DNA of 32,904 nucleotides from Verrucomicrobiia bacterium (GCA_030430255.1 JAUIGD010000020.1:1-32904); one strand, 5' to 3'; positions 7,781 through 14,974 are shown, numbered from the stretch's first letter. A program made the numbers and translations. Notes: generated by a model from the sequence alone, not told the origin.

Positions 7781-8791
7781 TCACCCAGCCGGGTTGCGCA
7801 CCACGCGATAGAGGCGGGTGGGCATGGCGGCGGAGTCCGGATCGGTGAAGGAGGTGTCGATCTCTGACGTTTCGGTCTTGGTCGAGTCGGGGAGATCGGA
7901 CTTCCACGTCGCTCCGTCGTCGCTGTATTCCACCTGGTAGCTGAAGCCGGGTTGCGCCTTCCAGGTGAGCACGACGCAGTTTTGCGCGTCGCGCTCGACG
8001 CCGCGCAGCACGAAGGGATCCTCGGGGATCACCGCCTTGACCGTATCGGCGGTGACCGTCCAGTCGTCGAACAGCATCCAGTTGTTCCCCCAGGTCAGGC
8101 CGCCACGCTGCCAGACGATGCCCGCCGCGCCGAGCGTCATCGCCACGTCGGCCCTGGCCGTGAACTCGGCATCGCGAAAGATCGGGAAGCCGTCGAGTTC
8201 GACCGTCCAGGTGTTGTTCTCGAAGTCGATCTCGGCGACGAGGAGCTGCACCTCGCCGCGGATGAACTCCTCGGTGGTGTCGTGGGTCTCGACGCCATCG
8301 TCGCGCCACAGGCCGAAGGCGACCTCGGTGTTGTTGAAGTCGAGCGAGGCCAAACGTTGCCCCGCCCCGTCGAAGAAGCTGACGAAAAACTGGTCGCGCA
8401 GCGGCTCCGCCCCAGGGATCGGGGCGTTGCTGGAGTCGTTCACCCCGAGGGCGGCGATCAGGCGGACGATCGGCTCCCCGGTGCCGGTCGGATCGTGGGA
8501 CACCGGCCGCAGCACGGTCACCGACGTCGCGGCGAAGCCGGGGTTGCCAAAACCGATGAACGCGCTCTGCCCGAGTCCCTGAACCGCTTCCGCATCAATC
8601 CCGTGCGCACCCCGGCCGGTTGAGTTTCCGTTCCAACTGTCGAAGCCGACGAGTTGGTCATCGCCGACAGGCGCTTCTTCAAAGTCGGTGAAATAGAGCT
8701 CCCGTTCGACGGCGGGGGCCTGGGAGGGGCCAGCCACGGCGGCGGCGAAGCCAAAAACCGCTGCCAGGACTCGGTGGGGGCGAGGTTCCAT
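7781..8791 (-). CDS. Secreted protein of unknown function
   Basis: 336 residues with an N-terminal signal peptide (about 1-28, RVLAAVFGFAAAVAGPSQA). The body looks like a beta-sandwich: YFTDFEEAPVGDDQL, then LDFNNTEVAFGLWRDDG, and IDFENNTWTVELDGFPIF with WGNNWMLFDDWTV. This is the plan of concanavalin-like or PEP-CTERM-type substrate proteins, but no sorting motif is seen. The last 80 residues (CVVLTWKAQPGFSYQVEYSD to RLYRVV) resemble the C-terminal module of the giant protein at 19716-23615 (TALQWNSRPNEIYAVWTSGD to QYYQI). Both are Trp-rich fibronectin-like ends common in secreted proteins of this phylum. No enzyme motif is visible. Confidence 0.78.
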   Translation of the reverse strand: MEPRPHRVLAAVFGFAAAVAGPSQAPAVERELYFTDFEEAPVGDDQLVGFDSWNGNSTGRGAHGIDAEAVQGLGQSAFIGFGNPGFAATSVTVLRPVSHDPTGTGEPIVRLIAALGVNDSSNAPIPGAEPLRDQFFVSFFDGAGQRLASLDFNNTEVAFGLWRDDGVETHDTTEEFIRGEVQLLVAEIDFENNTWTVELDGFPIFRDAEFTARADVAMTLGAAGIVWQRGGLTWGNNWMLFDDWTVTADTVKAVIPEDPFVLRGVERDAQNCVVLTWKAQPGFSYQVEYSDDGATWKSDLPDSTKTETSEIDTSFTDPDSAAMPTRLYRVVRNPAG

Positions 8792-8841
8792 GTTTCGGGG
8801 GAGGAACCGACGATAGCACCGAAAGTCGCGGAAAACGTACG

Positions 8842-8876
8842 AAAAATGGGGCGGCTCCGGTCGCGGAGCCGCCCCA
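8842..8876 (-). terminator. Rho-independent terminator of the EF-hand gene
   Basis: Perfect 12-bp stem: GGGGCGGCTCCG (8848-8859) and CGGAGCCGCCCC (8864-8875) around a GTCG loop. Read on the minus strand it is followed at once by ATTTTTC (8847-8841). It lies 41 bases past the stop of the EF-hand gene, the expected position for its transcription terminator, and before the start of the next minus-strand gene. Confidence 0.85.
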
Positions 8877-8916
8877 ATCCTCTGCCGAGGAAGGACTCAT
8901 TCCATTGGGCTGACCA

Positions 8917-9582
8917 CTAGCCTTCGCCACCTTCGCCACCTTCGCCACCTTCGCCACCTTCGCCACCTTCGCCGCCTTCGCCCTCACCGCCGTCGTCACC
9001 ATGTCCCGGGCGCCCATGGTGGCGGCGGTGCCGCAGGTGGCCGGTGAATTCCTCGAGTTCGATCTCGCCGCTCTCGTCGGCGTCGAGGTGGTTGAAGATG
9101 CGCTCGACGGCTTCGGGGTGGCGTTCGGCCAAACGGGCGACAGCGCCGATGGCACTGAACTCCTCGAGGCTCAAGCCGCCGCTACCGTCCGTATCGGCCT
9201 CGTTGAATCGCTCGGCGCGGCGCTCCTCGATCCGGGCGCGCAATTCGTCGCGGGCCGCTTCGCGCTCCTCTTGAGAGATCTCGCCGTCCCCATCGGTGTC
9301 CCATGATTCGCGGCGGTCACGGGCGCGCTCCTTGCGGTCGTCCCTGGCCGCCTGGCGCTCCTCGTCGTTGAGCACGCCGTCGCCATCGAGATCGTATTTG
9401 GCGAGAAACTCGGGGAGGCTGCCGTCACCGAAAGTCTTGTCGCCACCTTCGGCTTCTTCACCGGCTTCACCGTCCCCTGGGCCGGGGCGGTCCGGGCCGG
9501 GACGGTCGCGATGATCGGCGAGGGCAAACGACGCGCCGGCGGAAACGGCAGCGAGTGTCAAAAGGGGTTTCTTCAATTTCAT
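8917..9582 (-). CDS. Secreted EF-hand calcium-binding protein
   Basis: 221 residues. The signal peptide is about 1-22 (LLTLAAVSAGASFALA). Four canonical EF-hand loops follow: DLDGDGVLNDEE (64-75), DTDGDGEISQEE (95-106), DTDGSGGLSLEE (130-141) and DADESGEIELEE (about 167-178). All have Asp at position 1 and Glu at 12, so all four should bind calcium. Between loops 1 and 3 the helices are very Arg/Glu-rich and probably coiled. The C terminus is a run of Gly-Gly-Glu triplets encoded by a 9-base tandem repeat. ATG 9582 begins the signal peptide; an upstream in-frame extension to 9642 is Pro-rich. Transcription ends at the hairpin at 8842-8876. The location is likely periplasm or cell surface. Confidence 0.88.
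   Translation of the reverse strand: MKLKKPLLTLAAVSAGASFALADHRDRPGPDRPGPGDGEAGEEAEGGDKTFGDGSLPEFLAKYDLDGDGVLNDEERQAARDDRKERARDRRESWDTDGDGEISQEEREAARDELRARIEERRAERFNEADTDGSGGLSLEEFSAIGAVARLAERHPEAVERIFNHLDADESGEIELEEFTGHLRHRRHHGRPGHGDDGGEGEGGEGGEGGEGGEGGEGGEG
8921..8983. repeat. 9-bp tandem repeat coding Gly-Gly-Glu
   Basis: Seven head-to-tail copies of CCTTCGCCA. The first five are identical, the sixth ends in G and the seventh in C. On the minus strand they encode the C-terminal (Gly-Gly-Glu) run of the EF-hand protein. The unit is a multiple of three, so copy-number change lengthens or shortens the tail without breaking the frame. Confidence 0.9.
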
Positions 9583-9700
9583 GGTCGTGGGTTTCTTGGG
9601 TTCTGGAGGATTCATCGGCTCCAGTTTCGGAGCCACTTCCAATCAAGACGCAGCAGGGTGCGCCCGGTTACAACTTTTCCCCTCTCCTTGGGCGAGGCCT

Positions 9701-10156
9701 CACCGCGCGGCAAACGGGGACGTTTGCCCTCCGGCCCCGCTTCAGACGGATCCCGGCGCCCCGACCGGGAAAATCTCACCGCGCGGCAAACGGGGACGTT
9801 TGCCCTCCCGCTCCGCTCCTGACCGATCCCGGCGCCCCGGCCGGGAAAATCTCACCGCGCGGCAAACGAGGACGTTTGCCCTCCGACCCCGCTCCAGACC
9901 GATCCCGGCGACCCGACCGTGAAAATTTCACCGCGCGGCAAACGAGGACGTTTGCCCTCCGGCCCCGCTCCAGACCGATCCCGGCGACCCGGCCGGGAAA
10001 ATCTCACCGCGCGGCAAACGGGGACGTTTGCCCTCCGGCCCTGCTCCAGCCGGATCCCGGCGACCCGACCGTGAAAATTTCACCGCGCGGCAAACGAGGA
10101 CGTTTGCCCTCCGGCCTCGCTCCAGACGGATCCCGACCACTCCACCGGGGAAATGC
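9701..10156. repeat. Six tandem 76-bp units, each with an 8-bp hairpin
   Basis: Units start at 9701, 9777, 9853, 9929, 10005 and 10081, exactly 76 bases apart. Each opens with CACCGCGCGGCAAACG and contains GGCAAACG-(G/A)GGA-CGTTTGCC, a perfect 8-bp stem with a 4-base loop. GATCCCGGCG and a (G/T)GAAAAT(C/T)T tail follow. The loop is GGGA in units 1, 2 and 5 and AGGA in 3, 4 and 6. The tails alternate: units 3 and 5 share GACCGTGAAAATTT, and units 2 and 4 share GGCCGGGAAAATCT, suggesting duplication of unit pairs. The last 25 bases of unit 6 have decayed. Because 76 is not a multiple of three, the open frame across it is not a protein. It begins 3 bases past the stop of the 10160-11029 gene. 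Confidence 0.95.
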
Positions 10157-10159
10157 CGA

Positions 10160-11029
10160 TCAGTTCCCAAACAGGAGCCCGGAAACATCGTCGACCTCGT
10201 TGCCGGCGCTGGCTTCCTCGCGCTCCTCCTCGCTGTAGGCATCGGCGCTGCCGTTCTCTCCCGCGCCCGAACCCGCGACCTCGCCGCCGGTCGAGTCCTC
10301 GAGATCACTCTCGAGCAAGCCGACGATGTCCTCCCACCAGGCCTCGCGATCCATCGCCTCCTCCTCGAGCGAGGCCTGCTGCGCGGTGTCGAGGACATCG
10401 TAGATGCCAGACTCCACTTCAGCGATCGGCGCGCCGGGGGTGACGCTCGTGCCGTCGCCGTACACCGGCCCGGCGTCCGCACCCACCGCGCCCGAGCCAG
10501 CGGTCGTTCCAGCCTCCGGCGCCGCCCCCTCGGGGATCAGCAAGGGGTGGAACGCCGGGTGGGCGGCCGCCAGCACAGGGAAAATCCGGTCTTGCTGTTC
10601 CTCCGTGAGGCCGAGCCGATCGGTGAGCGCCAGCAACTGGTCATTCGCGCGCTGCTCGATCTGCACCGCCCTCGCGGCCAACTCCGCGCGGGTCGGCTCC
10701 CGATCCCGCCCCGTCGGCGCGCTCGCACCGGCCGCTCCCCGCCCGGTGCCACGCACGAAGTCCACCGTCGAGCGCACCGCTTCCTCGCTGAGTTCAGGCG
10801 GCGCCGCGAACGTGTCACGCGAACGTTCTCCCGACAGGTCGCCCAAAACGGACACAGCGCCCTCTCGCCCCCCGCCGGCGCGACTCTCCACCGCAGCGGC
10901 GACGTCGCCACTGGACGGTGCGCCGCCCGGGCGGTCGGCACGATTCGAGTTCGAAGAGAGGAACCAGAGGCCTCCGGTGACGAGGGCACCGGCGAGAGCT
11001 CCAACGAGCGCGGGTTGGGGTCGCATCAA
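10160..11029 (-). CDS. Membrane-anchored extracytoplasmic protein with LTxxQ-like helix
   Basis: 289 residues, no firm family. An N-terminal hydrophobic segment (about 7-24, ALVGALAGALVTGGLWFL) anchors or exports it. A long low-complexity linker rich in Gly, Ala, Ser and Arg follows. A helical core at about 113-165 contains ELAARAVQIEQRANDQLLAL and TDRLGLTEEQQDRIFPVL. This is the same layout, helix then LxLTxEQ, as Spy/CpxP-type periplasmic proteins, though the match is short. The C terminus is very acidic. It is the last gene of the sigma-factor operon, 67 bases after the 11097-11540 gene, and probably works with that gene's product outside the membrane. The start is ATG ATG at 11029. Confidence 0.7.
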   Translation of the reverse strand: MMRPQPALVGALAGALVTGGLWFLSSNSNRADRPGGAPSSGDVAAAVESRAGGGREGAVSVLGDLSGERSRDTFAAPPELSEEAVRSTVDFVRGTGRGAAGASAPTGRDREPTRAELAARAVQIEQRANDQLLALTDRLGLTEEQQDRIFPVLAAAHPAFHPLLIPEGAAPEAGTTAGSGAVGADAGPVYGDGTSVTPGAPIAEVESGIYDVLDTAQQASLEEEAMDREAWWEDIVGLLESDLEDSTGGEVAGSGAGENGSADAYSEEEREEASAGNEVDDVSGLLFGN

Positions 11030-11096
11030 ATTGGGGGGCGGGGGGTTGGCTCTGGGTGAAACTCGCTGCGACGCGATTGGTTGCGCCGAATTTCGC

Positions 11097-11540
11097 CTAG
11101 CGGAAAAGTTTGTCTTCGATCTCAGCGTCCAGCAAGGCGGAAAACCGCCGCTGCACCTCGCCGACCAACGTCGCCCGCGAACGCCGCAGTTCGGCGAGCT
11201 GCGCCTCGTCGGCCAACAGCGGTTCGATCTCGTCGTGCAGATTCAGCAGCAACACATGGTAGTCCAAGAGCGCTCTCTCGCGCGTCTCGCGGACTTTGCC
11301 AGCCGCCCGCTCCACCGCCGGACGCAGCGATTCGAGCTGCTCGGGTTCGAGGGCCAGGGACTCCCGCAACCGGTCGAGGGTCGACTCCGACCACCCGTCT
11401 TGAGCCACCTCGGCCACCGGCGGGCGCGGCTGGGGCGATCCGCGCCCCTTGCCCAAAACGAAGCCGAAAGCGTTCCCGGCGACGAAGATCACCAACAGCG
11501 CGGCACCGATGTGCCAGTAGTCTTTGAGGCGGTCCGTCAC
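11097..11540 (-). CDS. Membrane-anchored Spy/CpxP-like sensor protein
   Basis: 147 residues from GTG 11540. One membrane segment (about 10-28, IGAALLVIFVAGNAFGFVLG) precedes an all-helical domain: STLDRLRESLALEPEQLESL, RPAVERAAGKVRETRERALL, then LRRSRATLVGEVQRRFSALL. This is the size and plan of periplasmic stress-sensing proteins of the CpxP/ZraP/RcnB-like group, including L-LxxEQ before the first hairpin. Such proteins are often encoded with ECF sigma factors and bind metals or misfolded proteins; here no His-rich metal site is seen. It starts 23 bases after the anti-sigma stop, across a short tandem duplication. Confidence 0.68.
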   Translation of the reverse strand: MTDRLKDYWHIGAALLVIFVAGNAFGFVLGKGRGSPQPRPPVAEVAQDGWSESTLDRLRESLALEPEQLESLRPAVERAAGKVRETRERALLDYHVLLLNLHDEIEPLLADEAQLAELRRSRATLVGEVQRRFSALLDAEIEDKLFR

Positions 11541-11547
11541 GGCGCGA

Positions 11548-11569
11548 ATTGCCTAGAAATTGCCTAGAA
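11548..11569. repeat. 11-bp tandem duplication over a stop codon
   Basis: ATTGCCTAGAA occurs twice in a row. On the minus strand each copy contains a TAG. The first one met is the stop of the anti-sigma gene (11566-11564), so the duplication changes only the spacing to the next gene's GTG at 11540. Confidence 0.85.
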
Positions 11570-11887
11570 ACGGGGCAGTTGAAATTCCGGCACCGGGAGA
11601 ATGACCTCGGCGCGCTCACCCCGCTCGACACCCTCGACACCGTCGACAGCGACCGCATAGAAAACGGCCACCGCACACAGGCAGGCGGATCCCAGCGCCG
11701 CGCGCAGCGACCAGCGGCGCCAGAGCGCCAAGGTTCGCTCCCGCCGCAATTCTGCGCCGCGTGCCGCCACGCGGGTGACGAACCCGTGCGGCGGCGCGAG
11801 ATCGGCCTCCGCATCGACGCGGCAGGCATCGGCCGCGGCGCGCGCCACGCGCTGCCAGCGGTCGTCCATGTCGGGTCGGGTGCTCAT
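11564..11887 (-). CDS. Probable anti-sigma factor, single-pass membrane protein
   Basis: 107 residues. The N-terminal cytoplasmic part (about 1-62) includes DDRWQRVARAAADACR and PPHGFVTRVAARGAELRRE. It is followed by one membrane segment (about 65-85, SLRAALGSACLCAVAVFYAV) and a short outer tail. Its start overlaps the stop of the sigma gene as ATGA (11887-11884), so the two are translationally coupled. This pairing and topology are standard for an anti-sigma factor that holds its ECF sigma at the membrane. No zinc-binding HxxxCxxC motif is present, so the call rests on context. Confidence 0.65.
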   Translation of the reverse strand: MSTRPDMDDRWQRVARAAADACRVDAEADLAPPHGFVTRVAARGAELRRERTLALWRRWSLRAALGSACLCAVAVFYAVAVDGVEGVERGERAEVILPVPEFQLPRF

Positions 11888-12525
11888 CGTTGGGAAAGAG
11901 GGTCGGGGTCGCCGCGCCGTCTGACGGGCGCCGCGAGGTCGCCTCGCCGTCCGGCCTCCAGCCGCTCGAGCGCAGCCTTCAGCTTGCGGCGTCCGCGCAG
12001 GGCGGTCACCTTCACCTTAGACGCGCTCCAACCGGTCTGGTTACAACATTCTTGCACCGAAAGTTGGTCGATGTCGAGCAGCCGGACGGCGATCTGCTCA
12101 CGCGGGTTGAGGCTTTCAAAAAGGCGCTCCAGCAAGCCCGACGCTGCCTCTCGCCCCGCATCGCCCGCCGGTTCGGGGTCGCCGGAGAGCGCCCGCTCGA
12201 GGAATTCGGCCTCGTCGAGCCCCAATTCGGCGAAGTTGAATTCCGGGCGCACCCGCTGGCGCCGCAGCCGGTCGTAACAGGTGTGGGTGGCGATGCGTTT
12301 CGCCCAGTGGTCGATCGGCTGCGCGCCCGCATAGGTGTCGAGCTTGGCGAACAGCTTCATGAACACCTCTTGGCACAGATCTTCATGTTCGTCCCGACGC
12401 GGCAGATGCCGAGCAACGACCCGCGCCACGCCCGCGTAGAGCGCCTCGACCAGTTCCCGGCAGGCCCCCTCGTCACCGGCCCGCGCTCGGGCGATGGTCT
12501 CGGGGCCGGGGGGCGGATCGGGCAT
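11884..12525 (-). CDS. ECF-type RNA polymerase sigma factor
   Basis: 213 residues. Region 2 (about 15-90) has ACRELVEALYAGVARVVARH, then DEHEDLCQEVFMKLFAKLDT with the DLxQEVF core motif, and IDHWAKRIATHTCYDRLRRQ. Region 4 (about 138-185) has LNPREQIAVRLLDIDQLSVQ and ECCNQTGWSASKVKVTALRG, a helix-turn-helix that reads the -35 box. No region 3 lies between them, as in the ECF class. There is a 20-residue basic C-terminal extension. It heads a minus-strand operon with the anti-sigma and two outer membrane-side proteins, so it presumably answers an envelope signal. I could not identify its target promoter sequence nearby. Confidence 0.88.
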   Translation of the reverse strand: MPDPPPGPETIARARAGDEGACRELVEALYAGVARVVARHLPRRDEHEDLCQEVFMKLFAKLDTYAGAQPIDHWAKRIATHTCYDRLRRQRVRPEFNFAELGLDEAEFLERALSGDPEPAGDAGREAASGLLERLFESLNPREQIAVRLLDIDQLSVQECCNQTGWSASKVKVTALRGRRKLKAALERLEAGRRGDLAAPVRRRGDPDPLSQR

Positions 12526-12588
12526 CTGGCAAAGTCTAACCCTGCCCCGCAGCGGAGGTCGCGGTGGAATTCAGACGCCGATTTGCCT

Positions 12589-12616
12589 TTGCCAGCTCCC
12601 GACCGGCAGCTAATTT
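12589..12616 (+). promoter_or_regulatory. Candidate promoter, leaderless, for 12623
   Basis: TTGCCA (12589-12594) and TAATTT (12611-12616) are separated by 16 bases, and the ATG comes 6 bases after the second box. This spacing would place transcription start at or next to the ATG, consistent with the absence of a Shine-Dalgarno sequence. The reading is inferred from sequence only. Confidence 0.45.
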
Positions 12617-12622
12617 CGAGGC

Positions 12623-13186
12623 ATGAAAAAGCAACTCTTGGCGACCATCATCTCCGCCGCCGCACTTGCCGCGGCCGATGCCCGGCTCGGCGAGAGCGCT
12701 TCGCAGTGCGACGAACGCTACGGCGAACCGACCGGCGAGTTGCCCGCGCGCCTCAAGCTCAGCGACAACGCCAAAGCCGTCCGCTACTTCGTCGAATCGC
12801 TCGAGATCGAGGTGACGGTTGAGTTTCGGTCAGGCAAAGCGTGGATGGTCACCTACGCCGCCAAGCACCTCGGCAAGGCCAAGGCCAAGGAGCTGCTCAC
12901 CGAAGTCGCGCCGGGCGTGAAGTGGGGCGAGGACGAATTCCTCGGCACCGACCACTTCCACGCCGAGGACGATAGCGTCCACGCCATCTACTACAGCAGC
13001 CCGGAGGTGAAACTGGTGCTCTTGGACAAAGCCGCCCAGGTCGCCGAATACCACCCCCCGGTGCGCATCGCCGACCGGGCCGAAGCTCCCGGCGAGGGCG
13101 AGGGCACCGCCGACGCCGAGACCGAAGGTGACGCGGGAGAAGGCGACCAAGGCGACGAACCCCGCAGTGCGTTCGACGGCCTGTAG
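12623..13186 (+). CDS. Secreted protein of unknown function
   Basis: 187 residues. The N terminus MKKQLLATIISAAALAAADA is a signal peptide. The mature domain (about 20-150) has no family I recognise. Its first part, RLGESASQCDERYGEPTGEL, is of a kind seen in small secreted proteins of this phylum, where a sequence like 'LGEttaQceaRYG' precedes a beta-rich domain. The C terminus is acidic and low in complexity (EGEGTADAETEGDAGEGDQG). The ATG at 12623 starts the signal peptide and follows a likely promoter by 6 bases. Divergent from the sigma operon, 97 bases apart. Confidence 0.75.
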   Translation: MKKQLLATIISAAALAAADARLGESASQCDERYGEPTGELPARLKLSDNAKAVRYFVESLEIEVTVEFRSGKAWMVTYAAKHLGKAKAKELLTEVAPGVKWGEDEFLGTDHFHAEDDSVHAIYYSSPEVKLVLLDKAAQVAEYHPPVRIADRAEAPGEGEGTADAETEGDAGEGDQGDEPRSAFDGL

Positions 13187-13235
13187 CGCAGACCCTAGCC
13201 TCGTTTCAGTTTTGACAACCAGTGCCGGCTAGGAG

Positions 13236-13673
13236 GAATGGCGCTCGGTTAAGCCGGGTTCCCGGCGGTTTGGGTCGAGGACGGAACCGGTGCTCGCTCC
13301 GGGAGATCCTCGTGGGTGCCGCCGTTTTCGCCGTGCGCGGAACAGCCCCTCGGAGTCGAGTTCCCCACCCAGGGAGGCGGTGGGATCGTTGAACACAAAC
13401 GGCTCCGGAGACGCGGACCGCGGGGAGAGGCCCTTCGCGTGGCTCAGGGTGACCGCTCCGCGGACTTGAGGGCGGGCAGGGCAGTGTGAGGGGATGGCCA
13501 CCAGCCCTCTCAGGGGAGTGCGGTGTCATCCTGACGAGCGTAGCGACAGAAGGATCCCTCGCTGAAACTGGCGCGCCGAGCCACCGCGACGTCCCAGATG
13601 GCCGGCCGGGTGCGAAGCGGGCAGCCAAGGAGACGCCTCCCCGTCGATGCCCAACCTTGAATTAGCGCCATTC
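13236..13673. repeat. Family A element, complete copy with 10-bp terminal inverted repeats
   Basis: 438 bases bounded by GAATGGCGCT (13236-13245) and its exact inverse AGCGCCATTC (13664-13673). The centre (about 13423-13565) is an imperfect palindrome: GGCTCAGGGTGAC and ACTTGAGGGCGG pair with inverted CCCTCTCAGGGGAGTGCGG and TGTCATCCTGACGAGCG. No reading frame is shared with the other copies, so it is non-autonomous, MITE-like in structure. No target-site duplication is evident. Other copies are at 1-312 (window-cut), 323-460 (left end only) and about 16040-16270 (core only). Confidence 0.75.
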
Positions 13674-13696
13674 GCCCTCAGATCGCCGCCAGACAC

Positions 13697-13732
13697 TTCA
13701 CAACATGTTATAATAATTATAATAATTATATT
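13697..13732 (+). promoter_or_regulatory. AT-rich promoter-like tract before the NlpC/P60 gene
   Basis: A tract of almost only A and T in an otherwise GC-rich window. TATAATAAT is repeated from 13709, giving TATAAT at 13709-13714 and 13718-13723 and TATATT at 13727-13732. TTCACA at 13697 could be a -35 box, with 15 bases to the second TATAAT. It starts 35 bases after the family A terminus and 34 bases before the TTG of the next gene. Confidence 0.4.
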
Positions 13733-13765
13733 GCATCAAGCTAGATATTTTGCCATGGTTGGCGC

Positions 13766-14539
13766 TTGTCCCGCTTTCACCAGACGCCCCCTACCCTGCG
13801 ACGCAGCGCCCTCGGAGCGCTGATCTGGAGTCTTTGGGCGCTCCCTGTCGAGGGACAGACCGTGCAGCGGCGGCTCTCCGACATCGAAGGGCTGCGGGCG
13901 CGACCCCACTTGGTCTTTCGCGAGACCTCTCACCCACCGCGGGCGCTCCCCGTGACGCCGCGTGCCCACGCGCGCTCCGCCGCTCCCAGCGCGCAACGCC
14001 GGAACCCCCTCACCAGAAAGGCGCGGGAACTCGCACGCCACGGATACCCCTATCGCTTTGGCGGCGAGAGCCCGAGCGAGGGCGGTTTCGACTGCTCGGG
14101 AGTCGTTCATTTCCTGCTGAAGTCGCTCGGCGTTCGCGACGTCCCCCGGGTCGCGTACGAGCAGTATCGCTGGCTGGAGCAACGCGGAGGGCTGCGGCGT
14201 TGGCGCCCGGACACCCCTCGCGACGAGCTTCTCACCGCCCTCCGCCCCGGCGACCTTCTGTTCTGGACCGGCACCTACCAGACCGGCCGGGTGCCCAACA
14301 TCTCGCATGTCATGGTCTACATGGGGACCGATCTCGCCAGTGGGGAGCCGCTGATGTTCGGCGCCCGCAGCGGGCGGCTGCGCGGGCGGAACGGGCACGC
14401 CGTCGACCTCTACCCCTTCATCTATCCGAAGCACGGCGGGCGCGGCCAGTTCGTCGCCTCGGGGCGGGTGGGCGAGTTCGGCGCGCCACTGAAGGGCGCG
14501 CCGATCGGGGATGGAGAGCGTGCGAGCGCAGTCGAGTAG
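13766..14539 (+). CDS. Secreted NlpC/P60 cysteine peptidase
   Basis: 257 residues. NlpC/P60 enzymes cleave peptide bonds in peptidoglycan stems (often gamma-D-Glu to diamino acid). The catalytic Cys motif is GGFDCSGVVHFLLK (Cys110), the His motif is NISHVMVYMG (His181), and PGDLLFW (161-167) is the typical segment between them. A third polar residue is probably in the HAVDLYPF region. The N terminus has a signal-like segment (SALGALIWSLWALPVEG), then a basic linker. The frame opens after TAG 13742 and contains only TTG 13766 before the signal segment, so a TTG start is used. ATG 13755 is out of frame. A strongly AT-rich tract lies just upstream, unlike the rest of the window. Confidence 0.85.
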   Translation: MSRFHQTPPTLRRSALGALIWSLWALPVEGQTVQRRLSDIEGLRARPHLVFRETSHPPRALPVTPRAHARSAAPSAQRRNPLTRKARELARHGYPYRFGGESPSEGGFDCSGVVHFLLKSLGVRDVPRVAYEQYRWLEQRGGLRRWRPDTPRDELLTALRPGDLLFWTGTYQTGRVPNISHVMVYMGTDLASGEPLMFGARSGRLRGRNGHAVDLYPFIYPKHGGRGQFVASGRVGEFGAPLKGAPIGDGERASAVE

Positions 14540-14617
14540 ATTGCGAAAGATTCATCAAAAATTTCTGGTGTATCAAATTCGTTCTTGAGACAAACGGGGG
14601 TTTCCTAACAAATCGAA

Positions 14618-14815
14618 GTGGACGAACGACCCGACAGCACAGACGGCAGCGACCCGGCGAAGCGTCGCCGACAGCGCCTGTTGCGGGACTTCTTCCGCAA
14701 CGCGCTGTCGCTCGCACTGCTCAAGCAGACGGCCAACGCGAGCGCACCGCCGCCCCTCCACCGGCGGCGAGACTACGACCGGGACAACGGCATTCCTCCC
14801 TATCTCCTCGGCTGA
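14618..14815 (+). CDS. Small hypothetical protein
   Basis: 65 residues from GTG 14618. No family recognised. The N terminus is acidic (DERPDSTDGSDP), followed by a basic helix (AKRRRQRLLRDFFRNALSLA) and a C-terminal RRRDYDRDNGIPPYLLG. The amphipathic charge pattern and the conserved-looking PPYLLG end suggest a real small protein. The 78 bases before it are AT-rich. It is in the same direction as the NlpC/P60 gene. Chance open frames are common in this GC-rich DNA, so confidence is low. Confidence 0.4.
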   Translation: MDERPDSTDGSDPAKRRRQRLLRDFFRNALSLALLKQTANASAPPPLHRRRDYDRDNGIPPYLLG

Positions 14816-14849
14816 CCCACACCGCGTCGATCAGTCGGCGCATCGATGG

Positions 14850-14965
14850 GATCGAGATCAGCGAAGAGACAGCGGGGCGGCCAGGGCAGATTCGGATACG
14901 ATTCGCGCCGGAACGGGCAAGTCCGACGGGCTCGCCGATGGATTTGCCGCCCGATCCGGGCTAGC
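14850..14965 (+). repeat. Family B repeat, copy 2
   Basis: Starts GATCGAGATCAGCGAAGAGA. In the middle it has GGGCAGATTCGGATACGATT and CGCCGGAACGGGCAAGTCCG, and it ends GATGGATTTGCCGCCCGATC then CGGGCTAGC. It matches copy 3 (15753-15850) in its first 90 bases and copy 1 (548-665) at both ends. It stops 9 bases before the ATG at 14975, and TAGCTT (14962-14967) lies 7 bases before it, as in copy 1. Confidence 0.7.
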
Positions 14966-14974
14966 TTGGCGACG

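Noticed and set aside
9701-10156. CRISPR array
   Set aside because: Units are contiguous with no unique spacers, and no cas genes are present.
9555-10238. Repetitive protein encoded by the 76-bp array
   Set aside because: The unit length is not a multiple of three, so each unit is read in a different frame; the product is an artefact of the DNA repeat.
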